Made by a program: the position numbers and the translations under genes. The notes under the pieces were generated by a model. It saw nothing but the letters and a program-made list of their open reading frames with translations, did no database searches and had not been told where the DNA came from. Shown here one piece after another: positions 35,894 to 42,806 of a DNA stretch of 48,517 bases. This stretch comes from Nocardioides stalactiti. Its GTDB lineage: Bacteria > Actinomycetota > Actinomycetes > Propionibacteriales > Nocardioidaceae. The stretch is taken from positions 1 to 48,517 of the forward strand of contig NZ_JACEFC010000019.1 in assembly GCF_014180715.1 (NCBI RefSeq). The letters are read 5' to 3'. Positions within the stretch are counted from its first letter, which is position 1. Every line of letters begins with the position of its first letter.

Positions 35894-36379
35894 GTGCATC
35901 CGAACACCCCCAAGCGACTGGAACGCTTCGCCGAGACCCACCGCCAGGTCGGTGCTATCTGCCACGCAGGCAACTGGATGGAGTCTCACTTGGAGATTGC
36001 CGTGTCCGAACTTGCAGGCACCGACGATCTTTCGGCCACCCAGGGCGATCGAGCGTCTGCACTCATCACCAAACTCAAGGAACTGCTGAACGAGGGCGTT
36101 GTCGCGGACGACGCCGTCGAGTCCGGGCTGCGCAACCTGCTTTCAAGGATCAGTGCGGCGATGAGCACGCGCGACCAAATCGTCCACTCCACGTGGCTCT
36201 ACACGAATCAGACAAAGCCCGGTCACATTACCGGGCTCCGGTGGAGGAAGCGTGGAGAGCAGCGGCAGGACTGGAGCGCCGACCAACTTGAACAGGTCCG
36301 GGAAGACCTCGAAGCCCTCGCGGACGAACTGAGCAGTGCCGCGTGGAATGCCACCAGGCCGCCTAACGAATGGATCTGA
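35894..36379 (+). CDS. Small HEPN-domain protein (candidate RNase)
   Basis: 161 residues, mostly helical, with ESHLEIAVSELAG, ALITKLKELL and the motif STRDQIVHSTW: Arg93-x4-His98 is the HEPN nuclease motif. A Trp-rich loop and a final helix (QLEQVREDLEALADELSSA) follow. HEPN proteins with R-x4-6-H are metal-independent RNases or AMPylation partners in toxin and anti-phage systems. GTG 35894 lies 8 bp after the previous stop with only a weak GAGGG, so the two genes are probably co-translated. Its intact motif beside the ApeA-like protein's degenerate one suggests the catalytic partner. Confidence 0.68.
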   Translation: MHPNTPKRLERFAETHRQVGAICHAGNWMESHLEIAVSELAGTDDLSATQGDRASALITKLKELLNEGVVADDAVESGLRNLLSRISAAMSTRDQIVHSTWLYTNQTKPGHITGLRWRKRGEQRQDWSADQLEQVREDLEALADELSSAAWNATRPPNEWI

Positions 36380-36466
36380 ACCGGCACCGACAGGGCCCAA
36401 CAGCCGGGGAACTCGGTATCCCCGATTTCGCCCCGGCCTTCGATCTCCGCGATTAGGTTGCCCCGC

Positions 36467-37477
36467 ATGAGCCCGAAACTTCGCATGGTCGTCGCTGGGC
36501 TGGTGGCGCTCACTCTCGGATCTCTCTCTGCATGCGGTGACGACGACAAGGAGAAGTCGTCCGAGTCACCGTCCGCCTCGTCACCACCAACATCGACGTC
36601 GTCGCCGTCGCCGTCGCCATCTCCCACCTCAACCCCGACGTTCAGGCCGACCTACGGCCCCATCGCGGAGTACTTGGACGAGTACTTGCCCAAAAAATTC
36701 CCGGTTCGGGATCGCTATGTCCAGGAAGTCACGACGTTCGATCAGGATGACTTCTTCGCGGCGACCTGCATTTTTGTCGATAACACTCAGTTGCGTGGAG
36801 CGTCCCGAAGGAACCAGGTCAACAGGATCGCCAACGATTTCCCCGGCAAGTACAACGACGACGAAGTGCTCGCCGAAGTGCTGCTGGACGCCATCATCGA
36901 GGGCTGCTGGGAGACAGGTTTGGCAGAGCGCCCGTGGATGTTCGATCCCCAGGACTACGGAAAGTTCCGCGACGTGCTCGACGCTCTCAACGATGCTGGG
37001 TTCGGTCACTCGTACATCGAACGGGCCCAGACCCCCGAGCCACCCGTCGCCGACTCATGCCGCGCGATCAGTGGCGAGAAACCAGGCAACTTCTTCTACC
37101 GCTCAGATCGCCGGTCCTGGATGAAGGTATTGACCAAGCAAGGCGCTAACGAGTGGGGTTGGACCGAGCGACAGGCAACGAGATTCGTCGACGTGGTGTT
37201 CGAGGCCTGCCTCAAGACCGGCCACTCCAAGCCCTACGTACCGCCAGTGCCCTCGATCGGCAACGGTATCTGGACCATCGGTCGCGACAAACCACCCGGC
37301 ACCTACAGGTCGAACGGCGTCTCGTCCAACTGCTACTGGGCGATCTACCGCTCAGGCAGCAACGGCCAGGACATCATCGCCAACGACCTGCCGTCAGGCG
37401 GCTTCCCGACGGTCACCCTCAGCCTCGGTCAAGACTTCGACACCGATGGGTGCGGCGTCTGGAAGAAGATCGGATAG
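36467..37477 (+). CDS. Cargo lipoprotein
   Basis: 336 residues. The lipobox SLSAC follows a typical signal peptide, then a long Ser/Pro/Thr linker. The mature region has one central cysteine-containing domain and a C-terminal beta domain IGNGIWTIGRDKPPGTYRSN...CYWAIYRSG...DGCGVW, a module seen in exported actinobacterial and phage-associated lipoproteins. ATG 36467 follows TAGGTT (36454-36459) by 7 nt, so leaderless. Independent of the HEPN pair. It could alter the cell surface, for example in superinfection exclusion, but that is inference. Confidence 0.75.
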   Translation: MSPKLRMVVAGLVALTLGSLSACGDDDKEKSSESPSASSPPTSTSSPSPSPSPTSTPTFRPTYGPIAEYLDEYLPKKFPVRDRYVQEVTTFDQDDFFAATCIFVDNTQLRGASRRNQVNRIANDFPGKYNDDEVLAEVLLDAIIEGCWETGLAERPWMFDPQDYGKFRDVLDALNDAGFGHSYIERAQTPEPPVADSCRAISGEKPGNFFYRSDRRSWMKVLTKQGANEWGWTERQATRFVDVVFEACLKTGHSKPYVPPVPSIGNGIWTIGRDKPPGTYRSNGVSSNCYWAIYRSGSNGQDIIANDLPSGGFPTVTLSLGQDFDTDGCGVWKKIG

Positions 37478-37627
37478 ACCCTCCGACGGCACCCGGCTCC
37501 CTCGACACGTAACCGAGCATGCATCACGAGACCGTGGTGATGTCCCGCGATTCGCAGCGATCGTCTGACGTGAGGCACTGTGCGTGCCATCGTCGTCTGA
37601 GACTGCACGCGACCAAGGGACACCAGC
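37478..37627 (+). other. Intergenic leader of the secreted cargo protein
   Basis: The 150 bp hold a small inverted element around CATCACGAG/GTGGTGATG (about 37520-37545) and AAGGGA 8 nt before ATG 37628. I see no confident promoter or terminator. Confidence 0.35.
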
Positions 37628-38719
37628 ATGATCGGCAGAAATTTCCGGATCGGACGCTGCGCTCTTGCGCTGCTGTGGTGCGCGTCCCTAGTCGCTGTTG
37701 CCATTCCCGCCCATGCTGCGGACGGTACGGGCGTACCAGTCATCAAGAGTCCTGCTTCGCGCGCCACAGTCCCGGCGGGGTGGACTGGACCGATCACGGT
37801 GGACTTCACCCACGCGAGGCCTCGTGAGTACTGGATCACCTTGGAGTGCACCTACGACAACACCAACGACTTGCAGCAGTATCACTGGTCTGACGACTCA
37901 TTCACTGTCGTCAGTGCCACCACCAATCTCTCGTGGAACATCCCCCCGATCACTGGGCGCAGCGATTGCGAACTCGTTCTCGGATCACCGTCCCCCGGTA
38001 CCGAACTGATCCATCGCTTCTTCTCAACTGACGGTCCGTACATGACCGACGACGGATCGACGGAAGTCTTCTATCCGATCGTTCAGGACCGATACCTCGA
38101 CACCGCTCAGATTCGCTGGTCGTTTAATCACGGCTATCTGGCGGGCACCGAGGACATTTTCTACTCGATCAGCACGCACGACGATCCCGAGTTCGGCGGC
38201 TTCAGTGGACGCATCCAAGGGCATCTCACCCAGATCACTTGGGACGGGCGTGACCGTAACAATCGGTGGGCGAGACCGGGGAATTACTTGTTCTCGTTCA
38301 CTACCCATGACGGCCACGGCTCACTGCAACGCTTCACGGTGCCCGTCGAGGTCGCGACATCACGAACTCGCCACCACTTCGACAAGAGTTTCAAGCCAGC
38401 GATCTACAACCGCATCGCATTTGCAAGCCGTGGCGCGTGCGACCACCGAGTCGCCTCCGCACGACCCGACTCGGTCGTGTTGCAATGCAGAGGAGGTGCC
38501 AGCATCACGGCCACGATGACCTTCAACGTGCCGAAGGATGCCGAGAACCTTCGGGTCGTCGTGGCGGGACGAACTCTGTGCTGTAGCCCTGGAGAGGTCA
38601 CGAAAAGGTGGTCACGACCAGAGCGGGACACGGTCAAGGCCACCACGCGGGTCACCAATCGCCGGGGTTACCGCCTCGACTCCGTCCGGCTTCAGTACGA
38701 CTACTTCACGCGCATCTAG
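37628..38719 (+). CDS. Secreted cargo protein with FlgD-Ig-like segment
   Basis: 363 residues with a signal peptide (CALALLWCASLVAVAIPAHA). It is beta-rich throughout; TWDGRDRNNRWARPGNYLF resembles the FlgD Ig-like motif, where such domains sit at the end of exported proteins. The C-terminal third has a cysteine-rich strand pair (CDHRVASARPDSVVLQCRGG, LCCSPG). ATG 37628 is preceded by AAGGGA. It ends on a CTAG shared with the convergent core operon. Function unknown; secretion plus position among cargo suggests a role in the cell envelope or interactions. Confidence 0.72.
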   Translation: MIGRNFRIGRCALALLWCASLVAVAIPAHAADGTGVPVIKSPASRATVPAGWTGPITVDFTHARPREYWITLECTYDNTNDLQQYHWSDDSFTVVSATTNLSWNIPPITGRSDCELVLGSPSPGTELIHRFFSTDGPYMTDDGSTEVFYPIVQDRYLDTAQIRWSFNHGYLAGTEDIFYSISTHDDPEFGGFSGRIQGHLTQITWDGRDRNNRWARPGNYLFSFTTHDGHGSLQRFTVPVEVATSRTRHHFDKSFKPAIYNRIAFASRGACDHRVASARPDSVVLQCRGGASITATMTFNVPKDAENLRVVVAGRTLCCSPGEVTKRWSRPERDTVKATTRVTNRRGYRLDSVRLQYDYFTRI

Positions 38720-38937
38720 GGTTCCGAACGGTTCAGGTTTGGGCTGATGCGCGGGCACCACCTCGCGCCCGGCTCCCCCACGTTGGCGAGGTCCACAGCC
38801 CACTGCGGCGCGGAGTCGAGCGGCTCACCCCAGCAGTCGGCCACGAGGCACGCCTCCGAGAAGGCCAAGGTGCCCTTGCGGGCGCGCAGGTGGAGGACCC
38901 GGTGCACGAACCGGTCCACCTGTTCGTCTTCGGTCAC
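38716..38937 (-). CDS. Small cargo-adjacent element protein
   Basis: 73 residues, GTG start at 38937 overlapping the previous stop (GTGA). The sequence (DEQVDRFVHRVLHLRARKG, then DCWGEPLDS and a Trp/Cys-bearing tail) has an amphipathic helix but no motif I recognise. It is the last gene of the seven-gene operon. Confidence 0.6.
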   Translation of the reverse strand: MTEDEQVDRFVHRVLHLRARKGTLAFSEACLVADCWGEPLDSAPQWAVDLANVGEPGARWCPRISPNLNRSEP

Positions 38938-39362
38938 AGCCCCTCCTCCTGCATGAGTGCGTCGAGGTCGGCGAGCATGTGCAGCACTCCGACCTCGACC
39001 CGCTGCGGTGCCCCCAGGCCGTCCAGGAACGAGGCGAGGCTGGCAACCTTGGTCGCTGCGATCACAGCACCTTGGCGGCGGTCGAGCACGTCGCGCATGG
39101 CCTGCCGCCACAGCACCTCGGTCCGCTCTCGCCACAGGTGCCGCAACTCCTCGCGATCAATCTGCGGCACCTCTCCGTAGGTCTCCCGCACGCATCGCAT
39201 GGCGCTCTGGGGGGTCGCCAGGCCGACGGTCTTGGCGCACTGGTCCCAGGTGGCACCGCCGAGTCGCATAGCCCACACCTGTTCGGCGCGCTCGCGGGCG
39301 TCGGCGCGCACCTTCCGCACAGGCTGCGGTGCGGACGTCACGGTCTGGTTGTCGTCGCTCAC
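38934..39362 (-). CDS. HTH protein resembling a terminase small subunit
   Basis: 142 residues. An N-terminal helix-turn-helix (ATWDQCAKTVGLATPQSAMR) precedes a long helix (LRHLWRERTEVLWRQAMRDV) and a short end with FLDGLGAPQRVEV. Similar proteins occur in actinophages and satellites as TerS or TerS-like regulators that choose the packaged DNA. I make this call only by pattern. GTG 39362 overlaps the upstream stop (GTGA). If real, it would explain how a capsid-less element is packaged by a helper phage. Confidence 0.55.
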   Translation of the reverse strand: MSDDNQTVTSAPQPVRKVRADARERAEQVWAMRLGGATWDQCAKTVGLATPQSAMRCVRETYGEVPQIDREELRHLWRERTEVLWRQAMRDVLDRRQGAVIAATKVASLASFLDGLGAPQRVEVGVLHMLADLDALMQEEGL

Positions 39363-40486
39363 TGCGTGGCTCCATATCCCCAGATTTCGGCCCGCACACG
39401 GACGGCTTTGGCCTGGTCGGCCCGACGCTGCTCAACACGGGCCAGGGCCTCGGCCCGTTCGCGCTCGATCCGCTCGGCGTGCTCCGGGGTGCCGGGCCGC
39501 ATTGGCGCAGCGATGTAGCCGAACCGTTCGTCGTAGCCGGGGTGGTCGGCGGGTGCTACCTCCGCGTAAAGCCGGAATGCCGGGTCGGGGCCGTTGCCCA
39601 TCGGCTGGTCGTAGCCCAGGAGCACGTTGTAGCCGGGGCCTCGCTGGTCCTCGTAGAACGTCTTCGACAGCCGTCCACTGAGTCCACCTCGGCGCACCCA
39701 CTGCGCCGAGCAGGTGCCGCACAAGGGAGCCGGGGAGCCGTCTGCCCACTTCATGCCCTCGTTGACCCAACCCGTCGCGAGCCGGATCGAGCACCAAGCG
39801 CACGGCCCCGACGCGCAGGGGTGCGGGTTGAGACCGGCCTCAGAGCGGAGGGCAGGGAGTGCCTCCACCGCCTTGCGCAACTTGCGCTTGTTGACGTGGC
39901 CCCAGGCCCGTTCAGGCTCGGTGTGCGGCTGAGCGTCGAGGAGGTCGCGGAAGTTCGCCACCGCCACCTGGGTGGCGATCAGTCCGGCGTCGGAGAACCC
40001 GATCTCGAACCCCAACAACTCCGCGACCGCAGCCCGCACACGGCTCTGGATCGTGGTGCCTGACCGGCACGCGCGGTGGGTCCGCCAGGGCTGGGAGTAG
40101 GGCGCGGAGGTCCCGCACGGCCCACCGCAACGCGAGCACGGCGTGAACGTCTTCACGTCGGCGGCGTCACCCGCCCAGGCGCGGCCCTCCATCGCCGCCA
40201 TGACCTCGGCGCGCGACATAGGCCGGTAGGGCTTGCCGGTGCCGGGGTCGATCGGCGGCGAGTCCGGAGCGAGAGTGATCCGCGCGCTACGGCGCTTGCG
40301 CCGGTTGGCCTCGCGGCCCTCTCGGATCTCACGCTGGCGGACGGTCTCGCCCTTGGGCTTCCGGTTCGGTCGAGGCACCGTCGTCTCCTTCTGTTGGTCG
40401 GCGCGGCCCTGGTGTGCGGCGGGCAGGTGTTCGCGACGGACGGGGATCGGTCCGAAGTGCTTCGGGGTATCGGGGCGGAAGTCCAC
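39359..40486 (-). CDS. Zinc-finger protein of the element core
   Basis: 375 residues. Two Cys clusters, CSRCGGPC and CASGPCAWCSIR...CGTCSAQW, look like zinc-binding knuckles. A basic N-terminal stretch (GETVRQREIREGREANRRKR) and a charged helical C-terminus flank them. GTG 40486 forms TAGTG with the upstream stop, matching the overlap pattern of the operon, and the extra N-terminal codons have coding-type third positions; GTG 40378 with AAGGAGA is the alternative. It could bind nucleic acid in replication or packaging. I do not recognise the family. Confidence 0.7.
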   Translation of the reverse strand: MDFRPDTPKHFGPIPVRREHLPAAHQGRADQQKETTVPRPNRKPKGETVRQREIREGREANRRKRRSARITLAPDSPPIDPGTGKPYRPMSRAEVMAAMEGRAWAGDAADVKTFTPCSRCGGPCGTSAPYSQPWRTHRACRSGTTIQSRVRAAVAELLGFEIGFSDAGLIATQVAVANFRDLLDAQPHTEPERAWGHVNKRKLRKAVEALPALRSEAGLNPHPCASGPCAWCSIRLATGWVNEGMKWADGSPAPLCGTCSAQWVRRGGLSGRLSKTFYEDQRGPGYNVLLGYDQPMGNGPDPAFRLYAEVAPADHPGYDERFGYIAAPMRPGTPEHAERIERERAEALARVEQRRADQAKAVRVRAEIWGYGATQ

Positions 40487-40827
40487 TAGTCAACGTCGCT
40501 CTCGTGGCACTGCTCGTGAGCGCGGGCGACGACGGTCACGGTCTTCATTTCGTAGACGAGGGCCACCTCGTCCTCGGGGGCAACGTGGCCGTGGCAGTAC
40601 AGACACCGCCGCTCCTCGGGGTACCGCTCGGCCAGGCACCCGCCGCAGACCACTGCCGGGTCGGGTGCGAGCACGAACCACGGCGCGTTCGGGTCGCGCT
40701 TGAGCGACTGGCAGCCGATCAGCCGGGGCCGGGACCACCAGCCCGCCAGGGTCGCCGCCAAACGAGGGTTAGGAGGTGCCGGACTGATACCCAGCGCATC
40801 AGCGAGCGCCCACGTCACCGAGGTCAT
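40486..40827 (-). CDS. Small zinc-ribbon-like element protein
   Basis: 113 residues with cysteine pairs CGGCLAER and RRCLYCHGHV and a late HEQCHES, likely one or two zinc sites. ATG 40827 is preceded by GGAGGTG and overlaps the upstream stop (ATGA). Function unknown; the metal-binding pattern would fit a DNA- or RNA-binding accessory factor. Confidence 0.65.
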   Translation of the reverse strand: MTSVTWALADALGISPAPPNPRLAATLAGWWSRPRLIGCQSLKRDPNAPWFVLAPDPAVVCGGCLAERYPEERRCLYCHGHVAPEDEVALVYEMKTVTVVARAHEQCHESDVD

Positions 40828-41015
40828 GCGACACCTCCAGGGGGCACTGGAGCGGCGCAAGGAAGATCGGTCGGTGTCGACACCATTCGGAGGTGTCGAG
40901 CCCGACGCGGTGGGAACCCAGCTGCGGCGAGGGCACGGTCGATCACCTCGCGTGCATCCTCGACCGACGCACGGTTGTCGCCGCTGACGACGACCGTGAC
41001 GACGGGATAGGTCAT
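40824..41015 (-). CDS. Small element protein
   Basis: 63 residues. YPVVTVVVSGDNRASVEDAREVIDR looks like one alpha/beta unit; the Pro-rich end is flexible. ATG 41015 overlaps the upstream stop (ATGA). No recognised family. It sits between the replication-type protein and the zinc-ribbon protein. Confidence 0.6.
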   Translation of the reverse strand: MTYPVVTVVVSGDNRASVEDAREVIDRALAAAGFPPRRARHLRMVSTPTDLPCAAPVPPGGVA

Positions 41016-41908
41016 GACGTCTCCTCCTCGATCTGGCTGCGCTTGTCCTCGTACGACTGCGCCGTAGGCAGGTCGCGAACCATCTGCTCGGCCTCCTCGA
41101 ACATCAGCGGCCCTCCGGCGCTGGTGTAGGCCAACAAGCGCGCCGCAATGCCCTCGACTGCGGTGGCATCAGCACCGGCCTGCTCGCCGATCAGGCGGAG
41201 CCGTTCACGGTCGGCATCGCGGTGGAAGTTGCCGACACCACCGGTCCCGGTGGAGGCGGGCTCGGTCACCGGCTCCAGGTAGTCGGCAACGACGTCGGGG
41301 AGGTCACCCGCTACATGCACCTGGTTCAGCCAAGCGGTCGGGTTCTTCACGCCTCGGTCTCGACGGAGGTGGTCGCAGAACGCTTCCACAGCCTCCTCCT
41401 CGATCCCCAGTACGGCGAGTTCGCGCGTGAGGAATGACGTAGGACGGCTAGTAGTGGTGGCTCGGTGGCTCGGTGGCTCGGTTGTAGGCACCACGCTGCC
41501 GGAGTTCGTGCCGGAGTTCGTGCCGGAGTTCGCGCCGGAGTTCTTCGACTGAGGCACCACGCTGCCGGAGTGCGTTTCGGTCAACTCGGGCAACTCGATG
41601 CCGGAGTTCAGCGAGGTGAGGTGATAGGTGGTGCCCTTGGCCGAGGATCCCTGGCCGCCACCTCGACGGCCTTCGATCAGCACGCCGGCCTCGACTCCAG
41701 CCTTGAGGGCGTAGCGCACGGAGCGCTCGCAGAGCCCCGTCCGGCGTGACAGCGTTGACACCGTCGGCCAAGCGTTCTCACCCGTCTTGTTGTCGCAGAA
41801 CTTGAGGAGTGCAAGCACCACGGCAGCCTGAGCCGCTGTCAGACGACCTTCACCAATCGCTGTGTACACCGCCTCGATCCATTCGAACGGCCGGAAGCGG
41901 CTCGTCAC
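41012..41908 (-). CDS. Replication-initiation-type helix-turn-helix protein
   Basis: 298 residues. The N-terminal domain (FRPFEWIEAVYTAIGEGRLTA then WPTVSTLSRRTGLCERSVRYAL) is a winged HTH of the HTH_36 type found in replication initiators of phages and satellites. A low-complexity linker with four 12-bp repeats (NSGTNSG) joins it to an acidic helical C-terminus. GTG 41908 overlaps the excisionase stop (GTGA). It probably initiates element replication; no primase motif is visible. Confidence 0.72.
   Translation of the reverse strand: MTSRFRPFEWIEAVYTAIGEGRLTAAQAAVVLALLKFCDNKTGENAWPTVSTLSRRTGLCERSVRYALKAGVEAGVLIEGRRGGGQGSSAKGTTYHLTSLNSGIELPELTETHSGSVVPQSKNSGANSGTNSGTNSGSVVPTTEPPSHRATTTSRPTSFLTRELAVLGIEEEAVEAFCDHLRRDRGVKNPTAWLNQVHVAGDLPDVVADYLEPVTEPASTGTGGVGNFHRDADRERLRLIGEQAGADATAVEGIAARLLAYTSAGGPLMFEEAEQMVRDLPTAQSYEDKRSQIEEETS
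41498..41545. repeat. Four tandem 12-bp units in the replication gene linker
   Basis: The unit GCCGGAGTTCGT occurs at 41498, 41510, 41522 and 41534 with one- or two-base changes in the last two. On the minus strand it encodes repeated Asn-Ser-Gly-Thr/Ala. A 9-bp repeat (GTGGCTCG-type) lies just to its left near 41456-41481. Confidence 0.92.
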
Positions 41909-42153
41909 TGGTCGACCCCGAGCACGTCCTTGAGCAGTACAGGCACGACGACGCGCACTGCGCCACCCAAGCGAACGGTCGGCACCTTGCCCGTCCGTGC
42001 GAGCCGGTAACCGTGTGCCCGAGAGCAGCGGAGCACTGCGCACAGGCTCGGCTCCGTGGGGTGGTAGACCGGGATCGTCACCGACCCCTCTCGCAAGTCA
42101 GCGAGGGTGACGGTCGGGAGGTCTGCGACCGGCGTCTCTGTAGTGGTCTGCAC
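41905..42153 (-). CDS. Excisionase-like HTH DNA-binding protein
   Basis: 82 residues. SLCAVLRCSRAHGYRLARTGKVPTVR is a MerR/excisionase-type winged HTH and RVVVPVLLKDVLGV the following helix. Size and location, first in the operon opposite the integrase, fit a recombination directionality factor. GTG 42153. It may also regulate the divergent promoter through the nearby palindrome. Confidence 0.75.
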   Translation of the reverse strand: MQTTTETPVADLPTVTLADLREGSVTIPVYHPTEPSLCAVLRCSRAHGYRLARTGKVPTVRLGGAVRVVVPVLLKDVLGVDQ

Positions 42154-42175
42154 AGGTTCAGCGTGGCACTTCGTG

Positions 42176-42206
42176 GACCCAAAGATCTAGGTGTAGAGTT
42201 TGGGTC
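42176..42206. promoter_or_regulatory. Inverted-repeat operator in the divergent element promoter
   Basis: GACCCAAA (42176-42183) and TTTGGGTC (42199-42206) form a perfect 8-bp inverted repeat with a 15-bp centre. The right arm overlaps the last base of the -10 box TAGAGT (42194-42199) and ends directly before ATG 42207. A bound protein would block the regulator gene's promoter, and probably the promoter to the left. Confidence 0.7.
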
Positions 42207-42806
42207 ATGAAGACAGCCCGCCCTGAATGGTCGGTCGCACCGTTCCGGATCCTGCGGTCGAGCCTGGGCAGCCACCAGCGCCCGATCGGCCCTCCCGCGA
42301 GCCCGGAGAACGAACTCGCCGTCGAGGTCACTGGAGCAAGGATCACGGACCGGGAGCGCAACCTGATCTACGAGGCCACGATCGAGCGCGGCCCGTCAGG
42401 CGCGTACCTGACGGGCCTCACGATCCTCACCACCCGCAAGGGCCAGCGGATCGACCAGTCGATGATCCGCGCCGTCCCGGTTCAGCGGATCGCGGAAGCC
42501 GTCGGCCTGCACCTCATCGAACAGGAGAAGGAAGGCATGGCGGTTTTCAACTCGCGGACTCCAATGCTCCCCGGCGAGAGGCCCAGTCCACAAGAGATCG
42601 CAGCCCTCTGGCGGCAGGGGAAGCGGCGCAAGGACCTGATCACCCACTTCTCACCCGTCAGCCCGTTCACCATCGACGACTGGATTCGCGAGACCCGCGA
42701 CCTCGGCCTGATCCCGATGGCCACCACAGGCCGCAAGCGACAGCCACCCACCAAAACCCGGCGAGCGCCCAAGCCCGCCACCACCGAAAAGGAGAACCAG
42801 GAGTGA
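42207..42806 (+). CDS. Element regulator candidate upstream of integrase
   Basis: 199 residues. The C-terminal half (PSPQEIAALWRQGKRRKDLI, FTIDDWIRETRDLGLIP) looks like an HTH domain of the kind found before integrases in actinobacterial elements; the tail is basic and Pro/Lys-rich. N-terminal half unknown. ATG 42207 follows TAGAGT (42194-42199) by 7 nt, so leaderless. Its promoter overlaps the palindrome, so it may repress itself and the opposing operon. Its stop overlaps the integrase start. Confidence 0.68.
   Translation: MKTARPEWSVAPFRILRSSLGSHQRPIGPPASPENELAVEVTGARITDRERNLIYEATIERGPSGAYLTGLTILTTRKGQRIDQSMIRAVPVQRIAEAVGLHLIEQEKEGMAVFNSRTPMLPGERPSPQEIAALWRQGKRRKDLITHFSPVSPFTIDDWIRETRDLGLIPMATTGRKRQPPTKTRRAPKPATTEKENQE

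Noticed and set aside
42227..42802. Integrase N-terminal extension of ~190 residues
   Set aside because: The open frame upstream of GTG 42803 is a shadow of the regulator gene; the overlapping start has a ribosome site.
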